A stretch of 52,338 nucleotides of DNA from Candidatus Binataceae bacterium (GCA_015478645.1 JADMIL010000018.1:1-52338); one strand, 5' to 3'. Positions 1 to 8,328 are shown, counted from the first letter of the stretch. Numbers and translations are program-made. The notes: generated by a model from the sequence alone, not told the origin.

Positions 1-1
1 C

Positions 2-382
2 GAGTTCGCCCACGCCATGCAATCCGCCGCCATGCTCACCGACGGCGACCGCGTCTGCGTCGGTGACCTGCCCGAGTGTCTGGCGCAAGGTGAAGCGGCG
101 ACACTGACCGACCTGGCGGAGACGACCGCGGCAGAGGAATTCGCTTTCACGATGCAGCCGGCGCGCTTTTCGCTCGACGAGGTAATCAACAAGGCCTCGA
201 AGACCGCGCTGCTGCGCGCCCTGCGCGAGGCCGGCGGCAACTGTCATCGCGCGGCCCAACTGCTCGGCGTTTCGCGCTACACGGTCTATCGGATGATCGC
301 GCGCTATGGCCTGGCACCGAGCCGCGGCCGCCAGAATCCGGGGCTCGACGCAATCTCGGATGCGGCGAGCGTCAAGGGCTGA
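2..382 (+). CDS. C-terminal end of a sigma-54-dependent response regulator (NtrC type)
   Basis: The gene is already open at the window edge, in frame from base 2, and ends with TGA at 380-382. The first residues (EFAHAMQSAAML) match the segment after the NVREL motif at the end of the AAA+ domain of sigma-54 activators. The last third carries a Fis-type helix-turn-helix, with NCHRAAQLLGVSRYTVYRM as the recognition part. NtrC-family proteins remodel sigma-54 RNA polymerase at -24/-12 promoters from upstream sites. The receiver and most of the AAA+ domain lie outside the window, so the signal sensed is unknown. The hybrid kinase downstream on the same strand is 416 bp away and has its own receivers, so a functional pairing is not evident. 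Confidence 0.85.
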   Translation, partial: EFAHAMQSAAMLTDGDRVCVGDLPECLAQGEAATLTDLAETTAAEEFAFTMQPARFSLDEVINKASKTALLRALREAGGNCHRAAQLLGVSRYTVYRMIARYGLAPSRGRQNPGLDAISDAASVKG

Positions 383-798
383 GCCGACCCGCAGCGCGAT
401 GGGCGCGGGGACTGCCCGCCGCTCTGGTCTCCAGCCGCACCCGCCGACGGCGCCCTGCGGGGTCCGCATAGCGCGCCGGTCCGTCACGCCGAAGCGCATC
501 GCGGCCGAGCATATCCGGCCGGCTTGATGCCCCGATCGCACCACGCAATTTCATTCTCTGCGCTTTTCTGCTTAGTTTTCTCTCCCAAATTTTAGCCTCA
601 CGGCGTGGACCGCGAGGGATCCGCGTGTCCCGAGATGCATCGTCACGGACGCTTAAGCGACAATCGCGCGTATTTTGCGTCAAGCTGACGCGCAATTCGC
701 TCGCTTAACCGCTCCACCACCGGCATCGCTATTGCAACGGATAATCCCTGCCCGAACAAATTGGCCGCCGCGCCGGCGGGTTCTGGAGTTGGATTTGT
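383..798. other. Intergenic region, no gene seen
   Basis: This 416-bp stretch lies between the regulator stop and the kinase start. No convincing gene is seen on either strand; the short open frames are shadows. A clearly AT-richer patch sits around 541-605 and could hold promoter elements for the kinase, but no hexamer pair was convincing. A GGAG at 785-788 serves as ribosome site for the ATG at 799. Confidence 0.5.
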
Positions 799-3606
799 AT
801 GCGATCGAGAGCAGCCACCCCCGACCAATCGATCAAATGCCCGGCGAAGCCGCGCGCGCCCTCCGGCGGTCTGAACCTCGACGATAATCTCCGGCTCGAG
901 CGCGAGGTGGCGCTCAAACTGGTGCGCGCGGCCGCGCTGATTATCATCGTGTTCCAGTTGGGCTATACGCTCCTCGATCTGCATTACCATGCGGTCGCGA
1001 TGAGTTGGCCGATGTGGGCTCTGCATGGCCTGAATTTGGCCGCCGGCATCGTCGGTTTGATCATCGCGTACCTCCCGGGCCGGCGGGTACTGGCCAACTG
1101 GGCGGCGCTCGCCTTTGCGATGTGTACGACGGTGATCGCCGGAATGGTTGGATTGAGCCTGCTGACCGGCGCGATCATCCCGATGTACATCTCGCTCAGC
1201 CTGTTCGTGGTCGGTTCAGGCGCCCTGCTGCCGTGGGGCCCGGGCTACCAGGCGGCGTTCAGCACATTGGCGATCGCGGGATCGAGTATCGCGGTGTTGT
1301 ATGCGCCGGATGGCAACTATCTCAATATCTTCTGGATCCTGGGCATGCTCTCGGCCGGCTATCTGGCCCAGTTCACGGTCATGCTCGGACAGCGTCTGCG
1401 CCGGGAACTCAACGCGCAGGTCGCGCAATTGCGGGCCAGCGAAGGGTGCTTGCAAGCCGAGGCGCAGGAGCGCGAGCGTACGGCGCGCAAGCTGGCTGAC
1501 AGCGAGGCTACGCTGCGGCGGGTCTTTGACGCCACGCCCGACACGATTGTGGTCGCACGCTATGCGGATGGGTCCTATATCGAGATGAATCAGGCGGCCG
1601 CCGATTTTGGCTACTCGCGGACCGAGATGTTGCGGGCGAATGCGATCAGCCTCGGCATGTGGGTCGATTTCACGGATCGCGGCGAATATCGCCGGCGGCT
1701 GGCGGAGCATGGCGTAGTGGTCAATATGGAGACGAGCCTGCGCCGCAAGGACGGCGTGGTCGTACCGACGCTGATCTCGGGCGCCCTGGTCGAGATTAAC
1801 GGTGAAGCGTGCACGGTTTCGATCGTCCGCGATATCACGCGGATCAAGCAGGATGAGCGCGCCCTGATCGCCGCGCGCGAAGCCGCGCTGGCCGCCTCGC
1901 AGGCCAAATCCGAATTCCTCTCGAGCATGTCGCACGAGATCCGCACGCCGATGAACGCGATCCTGGGGATGGCCGAACTGCTCGGCGATACCGCGCTCGA
2001 CCCGCAGCAACATAAGTATCTCGCCGTGATGCAGAACAATGGCTGCGCGCTGCTCACCCTGATCAACGATATTCTTGACCTGGCCAAGGTCGAAAGCGGC
2101 CGTCTGAGCCTCGAGCACGCGGCCTTTAATCTCGAGGAATTGATCGATCGCACCGGCGAGGCGCTGGGCGCACGGGCCCATGCCAAAGGGCTCGAACTGG
2201 TCACGCGAATCGCGCCCGAGGTGCCGGCCGCTCTGGTCGGCGACACGCTGCGCCTGCGCCAAATCCTGTTAAATCTGATTGGCAACGCGGTCAAGTTCAC
2301 CGACCACGGCCATATCGCGGTCAGCGTGATGCGCGAGCCCGACGCCGGCGACCCCGGATGGCTACGCTTCGCGGTCAGCGACACCGGAATCGGAATCGCT
2401 CCAGACAAGCTAGGTGAGGTCTTCGCAAGCTTCACGCAGGCCGATTCATCGACCGCGCGCCGCTTCGGCGGGAGCGGCCTGGGGCTGGCGATTGTCCAGC
2501 GGCTGGTCGAGCTGATGGACGGGCGGGTCTGGATCGAGAGCACCGTCGGGGTCGGCAGCACATTTTATTTTACCGCCCATTTCGCCGCCGCGACCGCCGA
2601 CTCGACCGCCGTTCAGGCGCGCACGGCGCATCCGCTATTGAGCGGGATGCGGACGCTGGTGGTTGACGACAACGCCGTCAACCGCATCATCCTGTGCGAG
2701 ATTCTGAGCAGCCACGGCGCGATCGTGGCCGAGGCCGATGGCGGCGCGCGCGCGCTGGCGATGATCGAGTCGGGGCGGCGCGCGGGACGGCCCTACGGCT
2801 TGCTGCTGCTCGATTGCCGGATGCCCGGGATGGACGGCTTCGAGGTGATGCGGCATCTGCGCGGAACTCCCGACCGGGCGCATCCGGTGGTGCTGATGCT
2901 GACGTCGGACGATCTGAATATTCAATTGCCGCAGGTCCGCGAACTCGGGCTGTCAGCCTATATCGTCAAGCCGGTGCGCCGCACCGAACTGCTCGCGGCA
3001 ATCGCCACGGCGCTGGCGGCGGGCCATGCGCACGCCGCGCGGCCGGCGCCGATCGCCATGCCGGGTGCACCCGCCCTGCCCCCGCCAATCGCACCGGTCG
3101 CCGTGCCGGTTGAGTCCATTGCGGCGGCGCTGACGGTGACGCGCGCCGCAAGCGCTGGCGTGGCGATCGCGCCGGGCGCGACCGCACGTCACGTGCGCGT
3201 GCTGCTGACCGACGATTCGCCCGACAACCGCCTGCTCATCAAGGCCTATCTCAAAGCTCTGCACTTTCAGATCGACGAAGCCGAAAACGGCGCGGTCGCG
3301 GCGCGCTTATTCAGCGCCGGAAGCTACGACCTGGTCCTGATGGATTTGCAGATGCCGGTGGTCGACGGGCTGCAGGCGATGGGCCTGATCCGCGCGCATG
3401 AACGCGCGCACGGCGGCGGCCATACGCCGATAATCGTGCTGTCCGCGTCGGCCCTGGAAGAGGACGTGGGCCGCAGCTTCAGCGCGGGCGCCGATGCGCA
3501 CGTCAGCAAGCCGGTGAGCAAGAAGACGCTGCTCGAAGCGATCGCGAAAATGATCGGTCCGCAGGCCGTCGCCAGTCATCCGATCGCCTCCGCCCACATC
3601 AACTGA
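799..3606 (+). CDS. Hybrid sensor histidine kinase (membrane sensor, PAS, HisKA, HATPase, two receivers)
   Basis: 935-residue inner-membrane hybrid kinase. About six hydrophobic segments cover residues 40-195, followed by a coiled linker (200-240) and a PAS domain (about 238-350). The HisKA box [11 protein letters not shown] gives phospho-accepting His379. The HATPase domain has N-box Asn496 and G boxes DTGIGI and GGSGLGLAI (526-565). Receiver 1 (617-735) has D623/D624, acceptor D672 and K724. After an Ala/Pro-rich linker, receiver 2 (799-918) has D805/D806, acceptor D849 and K904. All catalytic residues are present, so it should be active. No phosphotransfer domain or output regulator is adjacent, so the final target is unknown. 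It is a close paralogue of the kinase at 11068-13497. A GGAG lies 10 nt before the ATG. Confidence 0.92.
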   Translation: MRSRAATPDQSIKCPAKPRAPSGGLNLDDNLRLEREVALKLVRAAALIIIVFQLGYTLLDLHYHAVAMSWPMWALHGLNLAAGIVGLIIAYLPGRRVLANWAALAFAMCTTVIAGMVGLSLLTGAIIPMYISLSLFVVGSGALLPWGPGYQAAFSTLAIAGSSIAVLYAPDGNYLNIFWILGMLSAGYLAQFTVMLGQRLRRELNAQVAQLRASEGCLQAEAQERERTARKLADSEATLRRVFDATPDTIVVARYADGSYIEMNQAAADFGYSRTEMLRANAISLGMWVDFTDRGEYRRRLAEHGVVVNMETSLRRKDGVVVPTLISGALVEINGEACTVSIVRDITRIKQDERALIAAREAALAASQAKSEFLSSMSHEIRTPMNAILGMAELLGDTALDPQQHKYLAVMQNNGCALLTLINDILDLAKVESGRLSLEHAAFNLEELIDRTGEALGARAHAKGLELVTRIAPEVPAALVGDTLRLRQILLNLIGNAVKFTDHGHIAVSVMREPDAGDPGWLRFAVSDTGIGIAPDKLGEVFASFTQADSSTARRFGGSGLGLAIVQRLVELMDGRVWIESTVGVGSTFYFTAHFAAATADSTAVQARTAHPLLSGMRTLVVDDNAVNRIILCEILSSHGAIVAEADGGARALAMIESGRRAGRPYGLLLLDCRMPGMDGFEVMRHLRGTPDRAHPVVLMLTSDDLNIQLPQVRELGLSAYIVKPVRRTELLAAIATALAAGHAHAARPAPIAMPGAPALPPPIAPVAVPVESIAAALTVTRAASAGVAIAPGATARHVRVLLTDDSPDNRLLIKAYLKALHFQIDEAENGAVAARLFSAGSYDLVLMDLQMPVVDGLQAMGLIRAHERAHGGGHTPIIVLSASALEEDVGRSFSAGADAHVSKPVSKKTLLEAIAKMIGPQAVASHPIASAHIN

Positions 3607-3714
3607 TGCGATCGCGCGGGACGCGCAACGAGCGAACCGAATGGAATGAGTCCGATCGCTGACCGGTAGCGACCCGATCCACTGACTGTACGGTCGCGGC
3701 GAGGGCTTTATCGA

Positions 3715-3730
3715 CGCGCAAATCCCTGTA
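3715..3730 (+). repeat. 16-bp direct repeat, copy 1 (CGCGCAAATCCCTGTA)
   Basis: Exact 16-bp match to 4469-4484. This copy ends 10 nt before the GTG start of the methyltransferase gene; the other copy lies downstream of that gene, 29 nt before tRNA-Lys. It could be a recombination footprint or a shared regulatory motif. Confidence 0.6.
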
Positions 3731-3740
3731 GCGTGGCGAG

Positions 3741-4400
3741 GTGCTCGAAGAACGCACGATACCGGGTCTGCATGCCGCCCTGATGCCGGTCGTCGGCCGC
3801 CTGCGTCTGGCGCCCCACGACCGCATTCTGGACGTGGCTTGCGGCACCGGGGCGTGGCTCGTCTCGTTGCATCGGGCCGGCTACCGCGATCTGTGGGGGA
3901 CCGATCGAGACGTCGGGAGTTTTGCGGCCGGCGCCCTCGCCCGTTTCATCCCCGGCGACCTCGACGCGCAGCTTGCGCTGCCGACCGATTGCGCTCTGGT
4001 CACGATGATCGAAATCATCGAGCACGTCGCGAATCCGTACTGGCTGGTCGCGAGGGCCGCGAATGCGCTAAAGCCCGGTGGCTGGATCCTGATCTCGTCG
4101 CCAAATATCTACTCGCTGCACGCCCGGATGCGCTTTGCGCTGCGCGCCCGCTTGCCGGGATTCGAGCGCTCGCGCGCGCCGATCGAGGAAGACCATCTGC
4201 ATCCGATTGTGCTGGAGGCCTACCGGCGCAAGATCTTCGACGCGCTCAATCTGACCGTCGAACGAATCTGGACGGTCCCCGCGGCGAATGCCAGCCCGGG
4301 ATCGCGGCTATTCATTCGCGCCGCGGCGAAGGCATTGCGCCTCGTGATGCGTGACGAATTACCTGGCGAGACGCTCTGCCTGTTGCTTCGCAAGCCGTGA
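3741..4400 (+). CDS. Class I SAM-dependent methyltransferase (Methyltransf_11/23 type)
   Basis: 219 residues with a Rossmann-type SAM fold. Motif I is ILDVACGTGAWL (residues 29-40), the acidic end of strand 2 is the TDRD segment (about 54-57), and the post-II region has MIEIIEHVANP followed by LKPGGWILIS. This is the layout of small-molecule, quinone or lipid/sugar O-/C-methyltransferases; the substrate cannot be read from sequence. The start is GTG at 3741 with a weak upstream GGCGAG. The gene stands alone between a hybrid kinase and tRNA-Lys, and the same 16-bp motif lies on both sides of it. Confidence 0.8.
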   Translation: MLEERTIPGLHAALMPVVGRLRLAPHDRILDVACGTGAWLVSLHRAGYRDLWGTDRDVGSFAAGALARFIPGDLDAQLALPTDCALVTMIEIIEHVANPYWLVARAANALKPGGWILISSPNIYSLHARMRFALRARLPGFERSRAPIEEDHLHPIVLEAYRRKIFDALNLTVERIWTVPAANASPGSRLFIRAAAKALRLVMRDELPGETLCLLLRKP

Positions 4401-4468
4401 GCCGCGCCGGGCGCAAGCGAATTTCCCGCCTTCGATCAGCGCAGCGGGTGCGGCGGGTACTTTCAATG

Positions 4469-4484
4469 CGCGCAAATCCCTGTA
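4469..4484 (+). repeat. 16-bp direct repeat, copy 2
   Basis: Exact second copy of the motif at 3715-3730, 29 nt upstream of tRNA-Lys. With copy 1 it brackets the methyltransferase gene. Confidence 0.6.
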
Positions 4485-4513
4485 AGGATTGCCATTCTTC
4501 AGGAACGCCTCGG

Positions 4514-4590
4514 GAGCCGTTAGCTCAGGCCGGTAGAGCATCTGACTTTTAATCAGAGGGTCCTGGGTTCGAGTCCCAGACGGCTCACCA
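4514..4590 (+). tRNA. tRNA-Lys (anticodon TTT)
   Basis: Complete cloverleaf. The acceptor stem GAGCCGT (4514-4520) pairs with ACGGCTC (4580-4586), followed by discriminator A and an encoded CCA (4588-4590). The D arm begins TAGCTCAG. The anticodon stem-loop CTGACTTTTAATCAG gives anticodon TTT, and the T arm is GGGTTCGAGTCCC. It marks the left edge of an accessory, lower-GC zone. No second copy of its 3' end was found in the window. Confidence 0.97.
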
Positions 4591-4743
4591 CAATACGCGA
4601 ATAATTCCACTATCGGCGGGGCTCCGCGTGAAGAGGAGCACCGCGCAAACGGTGGAGAATCATGCTGCGTACGATCAGTCGATGCGCGCTTGCGGTATCG
4701 CACGCTCGACGAAAACCCGAGTGATCCCGTGCGCCGGGCACTA

Positions 4744-4853
4744 AGGAACCTCCGCACAAGGCTCTGCTGTCACCCTGAGCGCAGCGCATGGGTCCCGGAT
4801 CCGGGATTTTCGCCTGCGCTCAGAATGACAACCTAACTTGTGCAGAGGTTCCC
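4744..4853 (+). repeat. MITE-like palindromic element, copy 1 (TA-flanked)
   Basis: 110-bp element flanked by TA at 4742-4743 and 4854-4855. Its ends are AGGAACCTC and GAGGTTCCC, with inner inverted parts around CACAAG/CTTGTG. The centre is CCCGGATCCGGG, with TGAGCGCAG and CTGCGCTCA as inner arms. It codes for nothing. It shares nearly all its sequence with 16008-16117 (same orientation) and 32743-32851 (opposite orientation). TA duplication is typical of IS630/Tc1-mariner-type mobilisation; no such transposase is in the window. Confidence 0.85.
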
Positions 4854-4855
4854 TA

Positions 4856-5123
4856 ATCGCATAGCCAGTTGAATAGGACGAGCCATGAATCGAGGTTCGT
4901 CGCGACCGCCGTGAAATGCACGGAGAGTCTCTGGCGTCCTAAAGATACTTGCGCGCACCCATAACCGCCACTGAGACGCACTGTCCATGCATTGAGCAAT
5001 TTCCTGTAATACAAGGCGAGGCGAGATGCTCTATTCTTTGTTATCTGCGGAACCGCATTCAAGATTAATCCGCTGCCTTCCGGGCAAAGATAGTGCTAGA
5101 TAATTCCGTGAGGATATTGATCT
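4856..5123. other. Intergenic region upstream of the lipoprotein pair
   Basis: Together with tRNA-downstream sequence and the MITE, this makes a gene-free stretch of more than 500 bp (4591-5123). Base composition becomes AT-richer towards 5124. AGGA about 10 nt before the ATG at 5124 is the likely ribosome site. A possible -10-like TAGATAAT lies near 5096, but no good -35 was found. Confidence 0.4.
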
Positions 5124-5438
5124 ATGAAGAAACTTGTCGTTTGGATCTTCCGTTCGATGGCGCTGGGGCTATGCCTTTCATTATCGGCCTGCGTCCTTAT
5201 CAACTCCGGATCGATAAGCGAAAGCAGTGGTGGCGGAACTCCCGTGAGAGCGGAGTATAGCGACTATGGCCTGTTGCATCTGACCGCGCCGACAAATCTC
5301 ACTGAGGGTGCTAACGGAGCGCTCGCCGCGCAGTGTCAAAGCGGCATGATTTCCGATGTGCAGACGGAATTGTCGATGCGCGACTGGTTCGCGATCGTCC
5401 AATACTACACGGTCACGACGGCTGGCGTCTGTAAGTAA
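5124..5438 (+). CDS. Bor-like domain lipoprotein (short paralogue)
   Basis: 104 residues. The signal peptide begins with a KK n-region and ends in lipobox LSAC, so Cys23 should be lipidated. The mature part contains DYGLLHL and a C-terminal block, CQSGMISDVQTELSMRDWF then VQYYTVTTAGVC. This resembles the lambda Bor/Iss lipoprotein core: a Cys after a short helix, a V-x-T-E motif, a hydrophobic strand, Y-T and a final Cys (here C71 and C103). The Bor assignment is a motif-level inference. The next gene, 12 nt downstream, repeats the whole module and adds an OmpA domain. The two were probably produced by tandem duplication and are co-transcribed. Bor proteins are surface lipoproteins linked to serum resistance in coliphage lysogens; the role here is unknown. 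Confidence 0.75.
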   Translation: MKKLVVWIFRSMALGLCLSLSACVLINSGSISESSGGGTPVRAEYSDYGLLHLTAPTNLTEGANGALAAQCQSGMISDVQTELSMRDWFAIVQYYTVTTAGVCK

Positions 5439-5450
5439 AGAGCGCAACGC

Positions 5451-6170
5451 ATGAAGAGTAAATCAAATACTAAATCGATGACCAGAGGAGTCGCGCCAAT
5501 CCTGCGGACATTGGCAGTCGGCGCATTTCTCTCAATCTCACTATCGGCCTGCGTGATGATCAACTCGAGCACGATTGGCCAAACCACCGGTGCCGGCGCG
5601 CAGGTGAGCGCCATGGATAGCGACTACGGAATCCTGCGGCTGAGCAAACCTCAGGGTCTCACTTCAACGGCGAACGCGGATCTGATCAGACAATGCCAGA
5701 GCGGCCTGCTGACTGATGTTCAGACGCAACTGTCGATGCGGGATTGGTTCCTGGTAGTCCAGTACTATACGGTTGCGGCCAACGCAATTTGTAAACAACC
5801 GCCTCCGCCGCCGCCGCCACCCTCGCCGCAGGCCAAGATCATCCTGCGCGGAGTGCATTTCGACTTCAACAAGTCCGACATCCGCGCGAGCGATGCGGCG
5901 GTGCTGGATGAAGCCGCGGCTACGCTCAAAGAAAACCCGAACGTGGCGGTCGATGTGAATGGCTATTGCGACTCGATCGGCGGTGTCGAGTACAATCTCA
6001 AACTCTCGCAGCGGCGCGCCGAATCGGTCGTCGACTACCTGGAGAAGGACGGCATCTCGGGCGACCGCCTGACGCCGCACGGCTATGGCAAGACCGGCTT
6101 CGTCGCAAGCAACCGCAGCAGTGACGGCCGCGCTGAGAATCGTCGGGTCGAGTTGGTTCCCGCGCAGTAA
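5451..6170 (+). CDS. Lipoprotein with Bor-like domain fused to OmpA/Pal peptidoglycan-binding domain
   Basis: 239 residues: signal peptide with lipobox LSAC (Cys34); a Bor-like module (about 50-114) matching the preceding gene almost motif by motif, including C82 and C114; a run of eight prolines (117-124); then an OmpA_C/Pal domain (129-236). The OmpA part has VHFDFNKSDIR at its start, NGYCDSIGGVEYN and LSQRRAESVVDYL in the middle, and ENRRVEL at the end, the usual meso-diaminopimelate contact region. It is therefore predicted to anchor to the outer membrane by lipid and to peptidoglycan by OmpA. The fusion of a Bor-like domain with OmpA is unusual. A strong hairpin follows the stop. Confidence 0.85.
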   Translation: MKSKSNTKSMTRGVAPILRTLAVGAFLSISLSACVMINSSTIGQTTGAGAQVSAMDSDYGILRLSKPQGLTSTANADLIRQCQSGLLTDVQTQLSMRDWFLVVQYYTVAANAICKQPPPPPPPPSPQAKIILRGVHFDFNKSDIRASDAAVLDEAAATLKENPNVAVDVNGYCDSIGGVEYNLKLSQRRAESVVDYLEKDGISGDRLTPHGYGKTGFVASNRSSDGRAENRRVELVPAQ

Positions 6171-6211
6171 ACGTCTCCACATTTCCCTCTAACATTTTCC
6201 TCTAACAATGA

Positions 6212-6242
6212 GAGCGGGCGCCTGGTGATCAGGCGCCCGCTC
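6212..6242. terminator. Bidirectional hairpin terminator
   Basis: Perfect 13-bp stem (GAGCGGGCGCCTG, 6212-6224, with 6230-6242) and a 5-nt loop GTGAT between two convergent genes (stops at 6170 and 6262). There is no long T tract on either side, so termination efficiency is uncertain. Confidence 0.7.
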
Positions 6243-6261
6243 AAACAATTGGCTCTAGCCA

Positions 6262-7020
6262 CTACGCGAGCTCGTCCGCGTCAAATCGATCACGACGCTG
6301 GGGGATGCGCGTGATTGCCTGCGCGGCCCCCGGCGCCTGGCGGGCGGCTGCCAGATCCCGCAACGCCGCGTCGCGCGCCGCCTCGATGTCGATACCGTTG
6401 AATTCGGCGGCGGCGGCTTCAAAGACCTGCTGCGAAAGAATGTTGGCCTGGGCAAATTCGCGCTCGTTCTGACCCCAGTACAGAGAGGTGCTGCCTTTCT
6501 GATAACGCGTGTAATTGTCGTTGAGACGGACGGCGGACAAACCCTTTTTGTACAATTCGCGCGCCTCCTCAAATCTTCTTTGGGTGAATAAAAACCAGGC
6601 GTAGGCCACGATCGAGCTGAGTTGGTAGTTGGCATCGGGGGCCACCCTGACCGCGCGGCAGTAATAGCTATCCGCGGCGAGGAGATCGCCGGTGAGTGCA
6701 TTGAAATAGGCAATTGCGCTCCATTCGACAGAAGTCACCAGCGCGGGAATCTGGCCGGCGAGGTACTTGGCCTGCTGGATCAAAAAACGCTGCTGCTGGC
6801 CATAGGCTGGAGCCAGCCGTGCGGCATAGCCGGGATCGTTAAGGCCTTCGTGCTGGGTTTCTTGTTGTTCGATCATTACTTCCGCCAGTTGCCGGAGAAC
6901 CTCGCTCAACTGACCGCGTATGGTTCTTCGCTTTTCGTGCCATCCGCTCAGCGTGGACAGGAAAAGCGCCAACACGGAAAGCAGTAAAGCGGCGGCACTA
7001 ATCAGATCGGAGAAACCCAT
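6262..7020 (-). CDS. Membrane-anchored TPR-like protein
   Basis: 252 residues from the ATG at 7020. A GGGAGGG lies just upstream (7024-7030 on the plus strand), which favours this start over a longer reading to 7071. One N-terminal transmembrane helix (residues 5-24, ISAAALLLSVLALFLS) is followed by a charged juxtamembrane stretch and a helical domain. Two TPR-like helix pairs are visible: around 98-130 (SAIAYFNALTGDLLAADSYY then APD) and 134-165 (AWFLFTQRRFEEARELYKKG). It is probably a scaffold exposed on one face of the inner membrane. No enzymatic motif is seen and no family is recognised. It converges with the lipoprotein pair. Confidence 0.7.
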   Translation of the reverse strand: MGFSDLISAAALLLSVLALFLSTLSGWHEKRRTIRGQLSEVLRQLAEVMIEQQETQHEGLNDPGYAARLAPAYGQQQRFLIQQAKYLAGQIPALVTSVEWSAIAYFNALTGDLLAADSYYCRAVRVAPDANYQLSSIVAYAWFLFTQRRFEEARELYKKGLSAVRLNDNYTRYQKGSTSLYWGQNEREFAQANILSQQVFEAAAAEFNGIDIEAARDAALRDLAAARQAPGAAQAITRIPQRRDRFDADELA

Positions 7021-7352
7021 TTTCCCTCCCCTAATGCGGAGACGAATCCGCCCGTGAGCATGGATCGGCATCGCTCCCCATGCAATACGAGATAGCGCTT
7101 CGGCAAACTCGTGATTCCGCTTAGTTTTTCCAGAGCCCCGAACATCCCTCGAGTCTTCCTTGAAGTTAAATTTCCACCTGCGATTTCGCCGCAGAGGCCC
7201 ACTACGTCATGCATGGCTGCATTTGATAACGCAATTTGTAATTAAATTCATACGACGCTTGCCCGACGAGGTGAGACTCGGAGCGAAAGAGGAAGCTTGA
7301 CAAATACTCTTTTCAAGAACGCGCCGCCAACCTTTCCCTCGCTCAATCCAGC
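7021..7352. other. Intergenic region with direct-repeat copy A
   Basis: 332 bp between divergent genes. It contains the 41-bp repeat copy A (7060-7100) in the leader of the TPR gene, and an AT-rich stretch at 7221-7250 that could hold promoters for either direction. A 70-residue open frame on the minus strand across 7002-7214 has no support. Confidence 0.4.
7060..7100 (+). repeat. 41-bp direct repeat, copy A
   Basis: Matches 8329-8369 at 40 of 41 positions (begins ATGGATCGGCATCGCTCCCC). It sits just upstream of the TPR gene start. The two copies bracket about 1.27 kb holding a hypothetical gene and a broken membrane-protein gene, consistent with a duplication or insertion event. Confidence 0.8.
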
Positions 7353-7820
7353 ATGGTGGTAGCCAGCGGCCTCCAAATGATAGCGGACAGCAAGACCGAT
7401 GGAGGTTTCACCAATGCGGTCTTCGCCATGTGCACGCCCGAGCGCCGAGCGGCGGAACCCCCTATTGGGCAGCTAGAGCTTGCTTTAGCAGCGGCGTTCA
7501 ACGAGGGAAAAATCGAAAGTGGCGGAACCTCGCAGCAAAAGGCAGAAGCAGTAGCGATGCTAACCACTTTCGGCAATACAATGGTCTCCATACCGGCTCG
7601 ATGCGAACAAGCAGAGGCACAGATGGCAGAGGCGGGTCTCGAAGAGCAGCAAGCCGAGATCAACCATCAGGCCAACGTCAACCGCGCCCTCACCGCCGCG
7701 GCGATAGTATTTGCCGGAACAGCACTGGTCGCCGGCGAAGTCGGAGCGGCAGCCGCGACTCGCCCGCCCGTTCAGAATAATTACTACTATGTCAACCAGA
7801 ACAACGGTTATGGCTATTAG
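7353..7820 (+). CDS. Hypothetical Ala-rich protein with C-terminal membrane segment
   Basis: 155 residues. The first half has no recognised domain. A helical Glu/Gln-rich stretch (about 85-112) leads into one hydrophobic segment (ALTAAAIVFAGTALVAGEVG, about 113-132), and the tail is rich in Asn and Tyr (NNYYYVNQNNGYGY). The start is uncertain. The frame is open upstream to a TGA near 7277 but has no ATG/GTG there, and no ribosome site precedes the ATG at 7353, so the true 5' end may be lost. It lies inside the segment bracketed by the 41-bp repeat, next to a decayed gene, and may itself be a remnant. Confidence 0.5.
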   Translation: MVVASGLQMIADSKTDGGFTNAVFAMCTPERRAAEPPIGQLELALAAAFNEGKIESGGTSQQKAEAVAMLTTFGNTMVSIPARCEQAEAQMAEAGLEEQQAEINHQANVNRALTAAAIVFAGTALVAGEVGAAAATRPPVQNNYYYVNQNNGYGY

Positions 7821-7856
7821 TGCATTGCAACCTCGGCGATTAGGCGAGAATAGGCT

Positions 7857-8269
7857 ATGGGTAAACTGCGATTATGGCCTAAATTCGAGAATGTCAGTAC
7901 GGCAAAAGAATGCGCACATTTCGCCGCTTGGATTACTACCGTAGCGGCAATAGCAACATTATCGGTGGGATCGTATCGAGTGGCTTCAGGAACCTCCGTC
8001 GTTCCAATGTGGCAATGGGTTTTTTAACATTTTGATGCTTGCCACGCTGGCCGCACTGATGTTCAGATTCTCGCGGGTTGCTTCCCTGGGCGCGCTGTTG
8101 ATCTATTCGCTGAACGCGATGTTTCTGCCGATGGTCTTTCCAGAGCTCCGCGAGATTTTTTAAAGTCGTTCTGCCTTTCGGTGGCGTCATTTATGTCAAC
8201 GGCAGCCGCGCAATGTTCGCATGGCATCGGCTTAATCGTGCACAGATACCCGAGTCACTGACCAACTAA
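7857..8269 (+). pseudogene. Small multi-pass membrane protein gene broken by two frameshifts at T6 runs
   Basis: Three frames join into one ~136-residue protein. Piece 1 runs from ATG 7857 to TAA 8025-8027 (MGKLRLWPKFENV ... WQWVF), piece 2 to TAA 8161-8163, piece 3 to TAA 8267-8269. Both breaks fall exactly at TTTTTTAA. Removing one T from each run restores WQWVF-NILMLATLAALMF and ELREIF-KVVLPFGGVIY. The product would have three or four membrane helices and a polar C-terminus. No family is recognised. Two identical one-base excesses at homopolymers may be real decay, assembly error in T runs, or slippage. Base composition is clearly AT-richer than the neighbours. Confidence 0.7.
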
Positions 8270-8328
8270 TTTCAAACTGCTATTGTGAGAGGTAGTGCCT
8301 TGAATCGCAATTCGTAGCCTATGCGTGG

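Noticed and set aside
4514..4590. tRNA-Lys as an active integrase attachment site
   Set aside because: No integrase gene and no second copy of the tRNA 3' end in the window.
4853..5062. 69-residue minus-strand open frame
   Set aside because: No ribosome site, starts inside the MITE edge, no protein-like features.
7002..7214. 70-residue minus-strand open frame upstream of the TPR gene
   Set aside because: Overlaps the better-supported TPR start with its GGGAGGG site; no family features.
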